NCBI RefSeq assembly: GCF_022807995.1
Contig: NZ_CP094351.1
Coordinates: forward strand, 4,449,501-4,513,500
Source: Pseudomonas orientalis
Lineage (GTDB): Bacteria; Pseudomonadota; Gammaproteobacteria; Pseudomonadales; Pseudomonadaceae
Length of the DNA stretch: 64,000 nt
Direction of reading: 5' to 3'
The notes below the pieces were generated by a model. The model was not told the DNA's origin. It ran no database searches and saw only the letters and a program-made list of their open reading frames with translations. How positions within the stretch are numbered: the first letter of the stretch is position 1; each line of letters opens with the position of its first letter. Positions 7,664 to 16,326 of this stretch are shown here, piece by piece. Made by a program: the position numbers and the translations under genes.

Positions 7664-9016
7664 CTACACCACCAACGACAGCAACATGATGAAGATCAAT
7701 GCCACCACCGACAAAATGGTTTCCATCGCCGTCCAGGTCTTGAACGTCTCGGCCACGGTCATGTTGAAGTACTGCTTGACCAGCCAGAACCCCGCATCGT
7801 TGACGTGAGACAGGATCAACGATCCGGCGCCCGTCGCCAGCACCAGCAGCTCGCGGTTAACCCCTGGGATCATGCCGACCACCGGCACCACGATGCCCGC
7901 ACCGGTAATGGTCGCCACGGTCGCGGAACCGGTGGCGATCCGAATCACCGCCGCCACCAGCCACGCCAGCAGGATCGGGTTGATCTGTGCGTTCACCGCC
8001 ATATGACCGATTACGTCACCCACGCCGCTGGTCACCAGCATCTGCTTGAAGCCGCCACCGGCACCGATGATCAGGATGATCGCGGCGGTCGGCGCAAGGC
8101 TGGCGTCGAGCAGTTTGAGGATCTGCTTGGAGTGGATGCCCTGGCGATGACCGAAGGTGTACAGCGACAGCAGCAATGCCAGCAGCAACGCGGTGATCGG
8201 GTGACCGATCATGTCCATCCAGTTGCGCACCACGTTGCCTTCGGCAAAGGCGATGTCGGCAAAGGTTTTGAGCAGCATCAGGAACACCGGCAGCAGCACG
8301 GTGACCAGGGTGATGCCAAAGCTGGGCAACGATTTGTTATCGGTCTCGCGGGCCAGTTGGTCCACCAGTTCCTGGGACGGGTTGCCGGGGATGTACTTGG
8401 CGATGAAGGTACCGAAGATCGGGCCGGCAATGATGGCCGTCGGCAGTGCGACGATCAGGCCATACAGGATGGTCTTGCCGATGTCCGCGCCAAACACGCC
8501 GATGGCCAGCAACGGGCCCGGGTGCGGCGGCACCAGGCCGTGTACCGCCGAGAGGCCGGCCAGCAACGGGATGCCGATCTTGATCAGCGACACACCGGTA
8601 CGCCGCGCAACGATGAATACCAGCGGGATCAGCAGCACAAAGCCGATCTCGAAGAACAGCGGAATGCCCACCAGAAACGCGGCGAACATCATGGCCCACT
8701 GGACCTTTTCCTTGCCGAAGGCGCGGATCAGGGTCTGGGCGATCTGATCGGCACCGCCGGATTCAGCCATCATCTTGCCGAGCATGGTGCCCAGCGCGAG
8801 GATAATGCCGACAAAGCCGAGCACCCCGCCGAAACCGTCCTGGAATGCCTTGATGATCTTGTCCACAGGCATGCCCGAGGTCAGGCCGAGGAAACCGGCC
8901 GCAATGATCAGTGCAATGAACGGGTGCACCTTGAACTTGGTGATCAGAACGATCAGCCCAATGATGGTAACCACTGCATCTAGCAGCAGATAAGACTCGT
9001 GGGACATGCCAAACAT
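7664..9016 (-). CDS. gntP: GntP-family gluconate:H+ symporter
   Basis: This 450-residue integral membrane protein has about 12 hydrophobic segments. It carries family motifs such as LAGLSAVHGLVPPHPGPL and GGGFKQMLVTSGVGDVIG, and matches the GntP/GntT group that imports gluconate across the inner membrane. A strong ribosome binding site (AGGAG) precedes the ATG. Just before it lies an AACAACAACAA run that fits a Crc/Hfq binding motif, and a GntR-type operator match lies about 60 bases upstream. It is in line with gntK and divergent from gntR's direction, completing a gluconate uptake-and-phosphorylation set. Confidence 0.93.
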   Translation of the reverse strand: MFGMSHESYLLLDAVVTIIGLIVLITKFKVHPFIALIIAAGFLGLTSGMPVDKIIKAFQDGFGGVLGFVGIILALGTMLGKMMAESGGADQIAQTLIRAFGKEKVQWAMMFAAFLVGIPLFFEIGFVLLIPLVFIVARRTGVSLIKIGIPLLAGLSAVHGLVPPHPGPLLAIGVFGADIGKTILYGLIVALPTAIIAGPIFGTFIAKYIPGNPSQELVDQLARETDNKSLPSFGITLVTVLLPVFLMLLKTFADIAFAEGNVVRNWMDMIGHPITALLLALLLSLYTFGHRQGIHSKQILKLLDASLAPTAAIILIIGAGGGFKQMLVTSGVGDVIGHMAVNAQINPILLAWLVAAVIRIATGSATVATITGAGIVVPVVGMIPGVNRELLVLATGAGSLILSHVNDAGFWLVKQYFNMTVAETFKTWTAMETILSVVALIFIMLLSLVV

Positions 9017-9028
9017 GGGGGTCTCTCC

Positions 9029-9045
9029 TGTTTGTTGTTGTTATT
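9029..9045 (-). promoter_or_regulatory. Crc/Hfq catabolite-repression motif in the gntP leader
   Basis: On the minus strand the leader reads AATAACAACAACAAACA directly before the AGGAG of gntP. Repeats of AAnAAnAA are the known Hfq/Crc target in Pseudomonas mRNAs; binding here would block translation when a preferred carbon source is present. Confidence 0.65.
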
Positions 9046-9075
9046 AAAGCGGGTGTTGAATTTCCTGCCGGGGAC

Positions 9076-9089
9076 AGCGCTATCTTTCC
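9076..9089. promoter_or_regulatory. GntR operator-like site upstream of gntP
   Basis: AGCGCTATCTTTCC is the reverse complement of a match to the AAGnTAGCGCT core reported for P. aeruginosa GntR operators. The same core recurs upstream of gntK and gntR in this window. The outer bases fit less well here than in the other two copies. Confidence 0.7.
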
Positions 9090-9098
9090 GGCAAAAAA

Positions 9099-9632
9099 TT
9101 ATCGGGTTGGTTCAAAACCGTGCTGCAGCCACCAGGCGTTGGTCTGCTCGGCCAGCTCCTCGACACTTTCCTCACTGGCGTTGAGCGCCAGGGTCAGCGG
9201 CTCGCCCTTGGGCGATTCCAGGGTAGCGAACTGACTGTCGATCAGGCTGGCCGGCATGAAATGACCGGGGCGATGGGACACGCGGTCGGCGGCCACTTCA
9301 CGGGTCAGCTCCAGGAACACAAATCCCAGGCCCGGGGCGGCTTCGCGCAGGTGGTCGCGGTATTTCCTTTTCAGGGCCGAACAGGTGAGCACCGGATGCT
9401 CACCGGCCTCGAGCGAACGGCGCAGTTCATCGCAGAGGATGTCGAGCCAGCCGGCGCGGTCGTCGTCGTTGAGGGGGTGGCCGGCGCTCATCTTTTCGAT
9501 GTTCGCGGCGGGGTGAAAGCTATCGCCTTCAATGGCGGTGGCGCCGTTCAGCCGGCACAGGGCCTCGCTGACGCTGGTTTTGCCACAGCCGGCAACACCC
9601 ATGATGACCAGGGCAGTAACAGGTTGACTCAT
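9099..9632 (-). CDS. gntK: Gluconokinase
   Basis: This kinase of 177 residues carries the P-loop VIMGVAGCGKTSVSEAL at its start, then EGDSFHPAANIEKMSAGHPL and CSALKRKYRDHLR, all signatures of GntK/GntV gluconokinases. It phosphorylates gluconate with ATP to 6-phosphogluconate, feeding the Entner-Doudoroff route. I chose the ATG at 9632 because GAGG lies 5 bases upstream; an in-frame GTG two codons earlier is less likely. The gap to gntP (82 bases) holds an operator match, so gntP probably has a promoter of its own as well as read-through. Confidence 0.95.
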   Translation of the reverse strand: MSQPVTALVIMGVAGCGKTSVSEALCRLNGATAIEGDSFHPAANIEKMSAGHPLNDDDRAGWLDILCDELRRSLEAGEHPVLTCSALKRKYRDHLREAAPGLGFVFLELTREVAADRVSHRPGHFMPASLIDSQFATLESPKGEPLTLALNASEESVEELAEQTNAWWLQHGFEPTR

Positions 9633-9652
9633 AAACACCTCAGGACGCAGAT

Positions 9653-9666
9653 AGCGCTACCTTTGC
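9653..9666. promoter_or_regulatory. GntR operator-like site upstream of gntK
   Basis: AGCGCTACCTTTGC carries the same core as the sites at 9076 and 9805. It sits 21 bases before the gntK start codon, a position suited to repression. Confidence 0.75.
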
Positions 9667-9804
9667 ACAGTATAAGGCTAGTGCAAAAACAGGCTTTTCC
9701 CGCGCCGTCTTGTCTTTTTTTATGGAGTGACGCGTGCATCCGCTCCAATCATTTGAACGGGATCAGGCAACCCAACGTTCAAGCATTTGCAGCCGTTTGG
9801 AGAC

Positions 9805-9818
9805 AGCGCTACCTTAGT
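9805..9818. promoter_or_regulatory. GntR operator-like site upstream of gntR
   Basis: AGCGCTACCTTAGT is the fullest match of the three to the complement of AC-n-AAG-n-TAGCGCT. It lies 30 bases before the gntR start codon, indicating autorepression. Confidence 0.75.
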
Positions 9819-9847
9819 GCCTCGATTTTTGTTTGGCAAGCCGCCTG

Positions 9848-10876
9848 ATGACCTCCAAGAACGATAAAAATACCCGCACCACCGGTCGCCCCACCTTGAA
9901 TGAAGTTGCCCGTCTGGCCGGCGTCAGCCCGATCACCGCCTCTCGTGCGCTGCGTGGCATCAGCACGGTCGCCACCGAACTGGTGGAGAAAGTGCAGAAG
10001 GCCGCCGCCGAACTGAGCTACGTGGTCAACCCCGCCGCCCGCGCCCTGGCGTCGGCCCAGAGCCATTCGGTGGTGGTCCTGGTGCCATCATTGTCCAACC
10101 TGCTGTTTATCGAAACCCTCGAAGCCATCCACCAGGTGCTGCGGCCCAAGGGCTTTGAAGTGCTGATCGGCAACTCCCACTACTGCCGCGACGAAGAAGA
10201 AAACCTGCTGCGCAACTACATGGCCTACCAGCCTAGCGGCTTGCTGCTGACCGGGTTCGACCGCACCGAAAGCGCGCGACGGATGGTCGAGGCCAGCAAT
10301 GTGCCTTGCGTGTACATGATGGATCTGGACCCCAACGCCGGGGTCAACTGCGTGGGCTTTTCGCAACTGGCCGCCGGTGAAACCGCCGCGGCGCATTTGC
10401 TCTCTCGCGGCCGCAAGCGCCTGGCTTATATTGGCGCGCAACTGGACCAGCGCACCTTGCTGCGTGGCGAAGGCTTCCGCCGCGCCTTGCAGCAAGCGGA
10501 CCTGTACGACCCGGCCCTGGAATTGCTGACGCCGCGCCCTTCTTCCGTGGGCCTGGGCGGCGAACTGTTCCTGCAATTGCTGGCAGCGCATCCGGACGTG
10601 GATGCCATTTTCTTCGGCAACGACGACCTGGCCCAGGGCGCCTTGCTGGAAGCCATGCGCCACGGCATCAAAGTGCCAGAGCGCGTGGCCGTGCTGGGCT
10701 TCAACGACCTGCCCGCCTCCTCGTTCATGGTGCCGCGCCTGAGCAGCATCAGCACACCAAGGGAAGCCATCGGCCGACGTGCGGCGGAGCATTTGTTGAC
10801 GATCATGGCGGGTAACAGAATCGCCAAGCCAGTGGTGGACATGGGGTTTGAGTTGCAGGTGCGCGAGAGTACGTAG
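9848..10876 (+). CDS. gntR: LacI-family gluconate repressor GntR
   Basis: This 342-residue protein has a LacI-type N-terminal helix-turn-helix (RPTLNEVARLAGVSPITASR, then the hinge helix PAARALASAQS) followed by a periplasmic-binding-like effector domain (VVVLVPSLSNLLFIETLEAI). I start it at ATG 9848; an in-frame TTG at 9833 is possible but has no better ribosome binding site. It faces away from gntK and gntP. GntR proteins of Pseudomonas release DNA on binding gluconate or 6-phosphogluconate. Three operator-like sites in the locus support direct control of gntP, gntK and itself. Confidence 0.9.
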   Translation: MTSKNDKNTRTTGRPTLNEVARLAGVSPITASRALRGISTVATELVEKVQKAAAELSYVVNPAARALASAQSHSVVVLVPSLSNLLFIETLEAIHQVLRPKGFEVLIGNSHYCRDEEENLLRNYMAYQPSGLLLTGFDRTESARRMVEASNVPCVYMMDLDPNAGVNCVGFSQLAAGETAAAHLLSRGRKRLAYIGAQLDQRTLLRGEGFRRALQQADLYDPALELLTPRPSSVGLGGELFLQLLAAHPDVDAIFFGNDDLAQGALLEAMRHGIKVPERVAVLGFNDLPASSFMVPRLSSISTPREAIGRRAAEHLLTIMAGNRIAKPVVDMGFELQVREST

Positions 10877-11086
10877 GACGCCTGTAGGAAGTGGCTGACA
10901 TTAGGCCAAGCGCCTTGCTCCGTTACCTACGCTTTTACGTCAGAATCCGCCGGCTTGTGTGACTGGAGGGCGGTCTTTAAGGTTTGCCGGTCACTGAATT
11001 TCTCGGTGATCGGGTTTAGTAGCCCGAACTTCTCCACACAAGATGCATGAGCCTGCCGATGCTTGACGGTGGCTGTGCGCAGGGCG

Positions 11087-11105
11087 CAAGCCCCCTCCCA
11101 CATTT
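11087..11105. repeat. Lone half of a family B REP
   Basis: GCAAGCCCCCTCCCACATT matches one arm of the family B REPINs, but no partner arm is seen nearby. The rest of the 288-base gap between gntR and the GST gene (10877-11165) shows no gene; it is probably decayed repeat sequence. Confidence 0.75.
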
Positions 11106-11165
11106 TTTAACCGCGCCCACTTGGCCCCTGCTAGATTAACCACTCTCCAAAGCCAGGGAAGCACC

Positions 11166-11798
11166 ATGGGACACTCACTGAAAATCTTGGGTCGCGCATC
11201 TTCCATCAACGTGCGCAAAGTCCTCTGGACCTGCCAGGAATTGGGCATCGACTATGTGCGCGAGGACTGGGGCATCGGCTTCAAGCCCACCCAATCCGCC
11301 GAGTTCCTGGCCCTGAACCCCAACGCCCAGGTGCCGGTGCTGATCGACGACCATGGCGTGCTGTGGGAGTCCAATACCATCTGCCGCTACCTCGTCGGCC
11401 TTTATCAACGCGCCGACCTGCTGCCTTTCGAGCCCGCGCCAAGGGCCCGCATCGAGCAATGGATCGACTGGCAAGCCACCGAACTCAACCGTGCCTGGGG
11501 CGACGCGTTCACCGCGCTGGTGCGTAACAATCCCGATGGGCTGGACGCGACGCAGATTGCCGCCGCCGTGCAGGTGTGGAACGACAAGATGGGCATTCTC
11601 GAACAGCAGTTGGCCAGGACCGGTGCGTATGTGGCCGGCGATGAGTTCACCCTTGCCGATATCCTGATCGGTCTCTCGGTACACCGCTGGCAGGTGACGC
11701 CGATGGAGCGCCCGCCCTACCCGGCCATTGCCGCTTACTACCAGCGGCTCAGCCAGCACGCCGGTTTCAGGACCTTCGCCCTCGACGGCCACAACTGA
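11166..11798 (+). CDS. Glutathione S-transferase family protein
   Basis: This 210-residue protein has an N-terminal thioredoxin-like domain (LKILGRASSINVRKVLWTCQ, with the cis-proline region AQVPVLIDDHGVLWES giving the glutathione-binding E-S pair) and an all-helical C-terminal domain with FTLADILIGLSVHRW. I chose the ATG at 11166, as the upstream frame is not conserved-looking. It is followed after 16 bases by an SDR gene and then an MFS transporter, suggesting a small catabolic or detoxification operon. Specific substrate unknown. Confidence 0.9.
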   Translation: MGHSLKILGRASSINVRKVLWTCQELGIDYVREDWGIGFKPTQSAEFLALNPNAQVPVLIDDHGVLWESNTICRYLVGLYQRADLLPFEPAPRARIEQWIDWQATELNRAWGDAFTALVRNNPDGLDATQIAAAVQVWNDKMGILEQQLARTGAYVAGDEFTLADILIGLSVHRWQVTPMERPPYPAIAAYYQRLSQHAGFRTFALDGHN

Positions 11799-11814
11799 AC
11801 ACAGGGACAACCTC

Positions 11815-12552
11815 GTGAACGGACTCAACGTACTGCTTACCGGCGCCTGCGGCAGAATCGGCAAGACATTTTTCCAGGCCTCGAAAGATCGCTACCGTTT
11901 CAGCCTCACTGACCGCATCACGCCGGACTTCGACTGGGGCGATCACCGCTTCGTACACGCCGATCTCAGTGATAAATCCAGCCTCGCAACCTTGCTCGAA
12001 GGCATCGACGTGATCGTGCACCTGTCGGGCATCCCCGATGCCAGCGCCTCGTTCGACGAACTGCTGCCCAACAATATCCTCGCCACCACTTACCTGTTCG
12101 AAGCCGCCGTGAACGCCTGCGTGCAGCGCCTGGTATTTGCCAGCAGCGCGCAAACCATCGAAGGCTACCCGGTGGATCGCCAGATCACGCCTGGCATGCC
12201 GGTGATGCCCGCCAATCTGTATGGCGTAAGCAAGTGCTACGGCGAGGCGCTGTGTGGCTACTACGCAGCCAAGACGCCACTGTCGACCATCGCCCTGCGC
12301 ATCGGCGCCTTTGAATTCCCCGACACCCACGGCTTGAACAACGCCCGCGACCTCAGCGCCTGGCTCAGCCCCCGCGATGCCGTGCAATTGTTGCAGCGTT
12401 CGGTAGAGGCCGAGGGTGTGAAACACTTGATCGCCCATGGCATTTCCAATAACCGCTTCAAGCGCCTGGACCTGAGCGAAACCACGCGGGTGTTGGGCTA
12501 CCACCCCGTGGATGATGCGTTCCAGACGTTTGCGATCCCCATTACTTACTGA
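11815..12552 (+). CDS. NAD-dependent epimerase/dehydratase family protein, uronate-dehydrogenase-like
   Basis: An extended-SDR-like protein of 245 residues. It starts at a GTG with AGGGA 8 bases upstream. It has the Rossmann motif LLTGACGRIG, the FASSAQTIEGYP region, the catalytic pair in YGVSKCYGE, and the end GVKHLIAHGISNNRFKRLDL, then TRVLGYHPVDDAF. This resembles uronate dehydrogenase (Udh), which oxidises hexuronates to aldarolactones, but is somewhat shorter. It lies between a GST gene and an MFS transporter, all in one direction. Udh function is a hypothesis, not established. Confidence 0.82.
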   Translation: MNGLNVLLTGACGRIGKTFFQASKDRYRFSLTDRITPDFDWGDHRFVHADLSDKSSLATLLEGIDVIVHLSGIPDASASFDELLPNNILATTYLFEAAVNACVQRLVFASSAQTIEGYPVDRQITPGMPVMPANLYGVSKCYGEALCGYYAAKTPLSTIALRIGAFEFPDTHGLNNARDLSAWLSPRDAVQLLQRSVEAEGVKHLIAHGISNNRFKRLDLSETTRVLGYHPVDDAFQTFAIPITY

Positions 12553-12563
12553 GTTCTGCTGCC

Positions 12564-13973
12564 ATGCCTTCATTATCTGCCACCGACGGCATCGATCCGA
12601 CCCGCGCCGCCCATATCAGCGCACGCATCGACCGCCTGCCCGCAGTCGCCAGCATCTGGCGCCTGGTGGCTTTGCTATCGATCGGCGGTTTTTTCGAGCT
12701 GTATGACCTGTTCCAGACCGCCTATATCAGCCCCGGCCTGATCAGCGACGGGCTCTTCCACACCGGCAGCGAGGGCGTGTTTGGCTTCTCTGATCAGGCA
12801 GCATTCGCCTCGGCCACGTTCCTCGGGCTGTTTTTTGGTGCCAGCCTGCTCAGCCCCGTCGCCGACCGTTTCGGGCGCCGGGCGATCTTCACCTTTGCAT
12901 TGATCTGGTACACCGTCGCCACGGTGTTGATGGGCATTCAGACGTCCGCCCTGGGCATTATCTGCATGCGCTTTCTGGTGGGCATTGGCCTGGGCATCGA
13001 GCTGGTGACCATCGACGCCTACCTGTCGGAACTGGTGCCCAAGCGCATGCGCAGTTCGGCGTTTGCCTTTGCGTTTTTCATCCAGTTCCTGTCGGTGCCG
13101 GCGGTGGCGCTGATGTCCTGGTGGCTGGTGCCCCAGGCGCCGTTCGGCATCTCCGGTTGGCGCTGGGTGGTGCTCAGCAGTGCGGTGTTTGCGCTGTTTA
13201 TCTGGCAACTGCGCAAGCGCCTGCCGGAATCACCGCGCTGGCTGGCGCAGAAGGGTCGTTTCGAGGAGGCCGGCGCGATCATGGACACCCTGGAAGCGCG
13301 CTGCCTGAAGGATCACGGCAAACCTCTGGACGCGCCGGAGCCGGAGGCTGTCAGCGTGCAGGGCAGCGGCCGTTTCGCCGATATCTGGCAGCCGCCCTAC
13401 CGTCGCCGCGCCTTGATGCTGATCGTGTTCCACGTGTTCCAGGCCATCGGTTTCTTCGGCTTTGGCAACTGGCTGCCGGCCTTGCTGTCGGGCCAGGGCG
13501 TCAGTGTGACCCACAGTCTGCTCTACGCCTTTATCATCACCCTCGCCTACCCGCTGGGCCCGCTGCTGTTCGTGAAGGTCGCCAACCGTTTCGAAAACAA
13601 GTGGCAGATCGTCGGCTCGGCCATGGGTGCGGTGATCTTCGGCAGCCTGTTCGCCCTGCAGACCACGGCGGTGGGGCTGATTTTCTGCGGGGTGATGATC
13701 ACCTTCTGCAATGCCTGGCTGAGCTTCAGCTATCACTCGTACCAGAGCGAATTGTTCCCCACCAATATCCGTGCGCGAGCGGTGGGGTTCTGTTATTCGT
13801 TCAGCCGCTTGTCCACGGTATTCAGCAGCCTGCTGATCGGTTTTATCCTTGAGCACCTGGGCACGCCGGGCGTGCTGGCGTTTATTGCCAGCAGCATGCT
13901 GATCGTGATGATTACCATCAGTTGGTTCGGGCCGCGTACGCGTAACCTGGCATTGGAGCATATCGCCCACTGA
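12564..13973 (+). CDS. MFS transporter, sugar/acid porter type
   Basis: This 469-residue protein has about 12 membrane helices and major facilitator signatures: a loop 2-3 motif DRFGRRAIF, the sugar-porter-like PESPRWLAQKGR in the central loop, and ELFPTNIRARAVGF in the second half. It begins 11 bases after the SDR stop, so it is very likely co-transcribed. Together the genes suggest import and oxidation of a small acid or sugar. The substrate cannot be assigned. Confidence 0.88.
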   Translation: MPSLSATDGIDPTRAAHISARIDRLPAVASIWRLVALLSIGGFFELYDLFQTAYISPGLISDGLFHTGSEGVFGFSDQAAFASATFLGLFFGASLLSPVADRFGRRAIFTFALIWYTVATVLMGIQTSALGIICMRFLVGIGLGIELVTIDAYLSELVPKRMRSSAFAFAFFIQFLSVPAVALMSWWLVPQAPFGISGWRWVVLSSAVFALFIWQLRKRLPESPRWLAQKGRFEEAGAIMDTLEARCLKDHGKPLDAPEPEAVSVQGSGRFADIWQPPYRRRALMLIVFHVFQAIGFFGFGNWLPALLSGQGVSVTHSLLYAFIITLAYPLGPLLFVKVANRFENKWQIVGSAMGAVIFGSLFALQTTAVGLIFCGVMITFCNAWLSFSYHSYQSELFPTNIRARAVGFCYSFSRLSTVFSSLLIGFILEHLGTPGVLAFIASSMLIVMITISWFGPRTRNLALEHIAH

Positions 13974-14106
13974 CGGCAAGGGTTGGCCGCTGACGGGACA
14001 GTGTTTGCCGCGACGACCGCCTCTGCCCCAGTAAAAACGTGCTCAGCGTGCCCGGCATGCTAATTGCTCCAGCTGTTGCACCGCATATTTGCACAGGTGA
14101 CCGATC

Positions 14107-14577
14107 ATGCTGGTTAACACCACTACCCAAGCCGCTTCGACTGTTCAACAGATCAAGCGGTCCGACATGGACCCGGCCAATGCCGCCGCCAGCGCGTTGT
14201 ACAGCGGCGCCCTGCAGACTGCACAGCAAGGCGTGACGATGCCGGCCGCGCAGAAGGAGCTGGACAAGGCGAGCGACCGCATCGACGAGGCCTTCGCCAA
14301 GACGCGCGTGCAACTGCAGGCCACAACGTCGACTTCTGGGGCGCGGGCTGAACTCACCGACTACATGAGCAAATCCCCGGCCGAACGCATTCGTGAGCAG
14401 ATGCTCAAGGAGCAAGGTTTGACCGAAGAGCAAGTGCAGGCCCTGCCGCAGGAAAGACAAGACGCCATTGCCAGGCAAGTGGCTGAGCGTTTGAAGGAGC
14501 AGCAACAGCAGCAGGTAGCGGCGAAGACGGCTGCTCCACAAACCCAGGCACTGAAAGACACCCTGGCAGCAATCTAA
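14107..14577 (+). CDS. Hypothetical protein with Gln/Ala-rich helical C-terminus
   Basis: This protein of 156 residues has no recognised catalytic domain. It has no signal peptide or membrane segment. It is predicted mostly helical, with a charged stretch (SPAERIREQMLKEQGLTEEQ, then VQALPQERQDAIARQVAERL) and a poly-Gln run. It resembles conserved hypothetical proteins of Pseudomonas. It is a single gene flanked by MFS and a REPIN. Function unknown. Confidence 0.75.
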   Translation: MLVNTTTQAASTVQQIKRSDMDPANAAASALYSGALQTAQQGVTMPAAQKELDKASDRIDEAFAKTRVQLQATTSTSGARAELTDYMSKSPAERIREQMLKEQGLTEEQVQALPQERQDAIARQVAERLKEQQQQQVAAKTAAPQTQALKDTLAAI

Positions 14578-14597
14578 GCCACACAGCTGAACAAAAA

Positions 14598-14688
14598 ATG
14601 TGGGAGGGGGCTTGCCCCCGATAGCGGCGGGTCAGTCACTTAGATATAGACTGATCCACCGCCATCGGGGGCAAGCCCCCTCCCACAT
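14598..14688. repeat. REPIN, family B (copy B2)
   Basis: Inverted pair of family B REP arms (TGTGGGAGGGGGCTTGCCCC and its complement) lying between two convergent genes. It could also act as a transcription stop. Confidence 0.93.
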
Positions 14689-14722
14689 TTTGAATGTTTT
14701 TCACATGAGGTCAGCAGCGTCT

Positions 14723-15595
14723 TCAGGTATCAACGAGCATTGCCAGCAACGCATTGGCGGCTGCGGAAGGTGAGCGGTTTGGCGGGTAGACCAAAGCGAA
14801 TTCGCGGTGTATCGGCACGCTCAGGGGCAGCACGCGCAAGCCCTGGCGCTGAAGCGGCAGGGTCATTTCCGGCACCAGGGTCACGCCGACGCCCTCGCGC
14901 ACCAGGCTGAAAGCGCTGCTCCATTCACGCACTTCTACACGCATATCGTGCAACACCAGCCCGGCCTCGGCACTCACGCTGCGGGCGTTTGCGCTGCAGC
15001 CTCCGGTAGCGAGGACGAAGGGCTGTTCCACTATCTGCGCAAGGGCCACCGTGGCCTGCGGCGCAAGCCGGGCCAGTGCGTGCCCGGCCGGCACCACCGC
15101 CAGCCAACTGTCTCGCCCCAATAGCGTGGCGTTGCGCTCAGGCAGCGGGTTGAGCACCACGCCCAGATCGATCAGGTCGGCGTCGAGCAAGGCATTCACT
15201 TCGGTGTCGGTGACTTCAAGGGTGGTCACCTCTATGCCTGGATAGAGCCGGGCAAAACGCTGCAATTCGGGGCTCAGAAACTTCGCCAGTACCTGAGAGA
15301 AACACGCGATGCGCAGATGCCCACGTAACGTGGGTCTTGCTTCTTCCACGCGGCTGCGTATCGCCTGCAAGGCGTCGAGCATCACCCGCGCCTGTTCGAT
15401 CACATTCACCCCCAAGGCGGTGGGCAGCGTCTTGCGCGGCTCACGGATGAACAACTGCGCCCCCAGCGTGGCCTCCATGGATGCCATGGCCTGGCTGGCG
15501 GCGGATTGGGTCATGCCCACCCGTTCGGCAGCGGCGGTGATACTGCCGTAATCGGCCACCGCCACCAGCAGACGCCAATGCATCAGGTTCATCAT
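14723..15595 (-). CDS. LysR-family transcriptional regulator
   Basis: This 290-residue regulator begins at the ATG giving MMNLMHWRLLVAVADYGSIT; the frame extends upstream, but that part is not typical. The helix-turn-helix reads AAERVGMTQSAASQAMASME. The effector domain follows (LRGHLRIACFSQVLAKFL). It is divergent from the GstA-like gene at 15693 with about 97 bases between, so control of that gene is likely. Inducer unknown. Confidence 0.9.
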   Translation of the reverse strand: MMNLMHWRLLVAVADYGSITAAAERVGMTQSAASQAMASMEATLGAQLFIREPRKTLPTALGVNVIEQARVMLDALQAIRSRVEEARPTLRGHLRIACFSQVLAKFLSPELQRFARLYPGIEVTTLEVTDTEVNALLDADLIDLGVVLNPLPERNATLLGRDSWLAVVPAGHALARLAPQATVALAQIVEQPFVLATGGCSANARSVSAEAGLVLHDMRVEVREWSSAFSLVREGVGVTLVPEMTLPLQRQGLRVLPLSVPIHREFALVYPPNRSPSAAANALLAMLVDT

Positions 15596-15692
15596 GGCAG
15601 TCGCTGTCCTTATGGGTGGGGTATGAAGGTTTAATTTTACGCACGGTGCCATGCCCGCGAGACTGGCGCAAATCCTACACAGAGCCCCCTCC

Positions 15693-16295
15693 ATGAAATT
15701 GTATTTCGCCCCCAATGCCTGCTCCCTCGCCCCTCACATCATCCTGCGTGAATTGGCCTTGCCCTTCGACCTGGTGCAGGTGGATAACCAGGCCAAGACC
15801 ACGGCCGACGGCGAGGACTTCCTGCAGATCAACCCCAAAGGTTACGTGGCGGCCCTGCAACTGGACAACGGCCAGGTGCTGACCGAAGCCAGCGCGATCC
15901 TGCAATACCTCGCCGACCTGAAACCCGAGGCCCATCTGGCCCCGGCCAATGGCAGCTGGGAGCGCGTGCGCTTGCAGGAATGGTTGAATTTCATCGCAAC
16001 CGAAGTGCATGGCGGGCTGGCGGTATTTTTCAACCGTGCGATCCAGGGCGAGGTGCGTACGATGTTCCAGGCCACGTTGTTCAAACGTTTTGCGGTGCTG
16101 GTGCAGACGTTGGCGCAGCAGGATTATCTACTCGGCGCGCAGTATTCGGTCGCGGATGCGTATCTGTTTGTGGTGCTGCGTTGGTCTGCGCTTCATGGGA
16201 TCGAACTGAGTGAATGGCCGGCGTTGGCGGCGTTCCAACAACGGATCGGTAAGCGGCCGACCGTCGTTGCAGCCCTGGCAGCGGAAAACCCGTGA
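15693..16295 (+). CDS. gstA: Glutathione transferase GstA-like (beta class)
   Basis: This 200-residue protein matches beta-class bacterial GSTs: MKLYFAPNACSLAPHIILRE includes the catalytic Cys at residue 10 seen in E. coli GstA, then INPKGYVAALQLDNGQVLTE and EASAILQYLADL for glutathione binding, and YSVADAYLFVVLRW in the C-terminal domain. Length equals the E. coli protein (201). It probably conjugates glutathione to electrophiles. It is divergent from a LysR regulator. Confidence 0.92.
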   Translation: MKLYFAPNACSLAPHIILRELALPFDLVQVDNQAKTTADGEDFLQINPKGYVAALQLDNGQVLTEASAILQYLADLKPEAHLAPANGSWERVRLQEWLNFIATEVHGGLAVFFNRAIQGEVRTMFQATLFKRFAVLVQTLAQQDYLLGAQYSVADAYLFVVLRWSALHGIELSEWPALAAFQQRIGKRPTVVAALAAENP

Positions 16296-16326
16296 CCTGA
16301 CGTTCAATCGACAGTCGGCAGAGGGT

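Noticed and set aside
7637..8983. 448-residue open frame on the plus strand
   Set aside because: Antisense to gntP; Gln/His/Asp-rich shadow of a membrane protein, with no family features.
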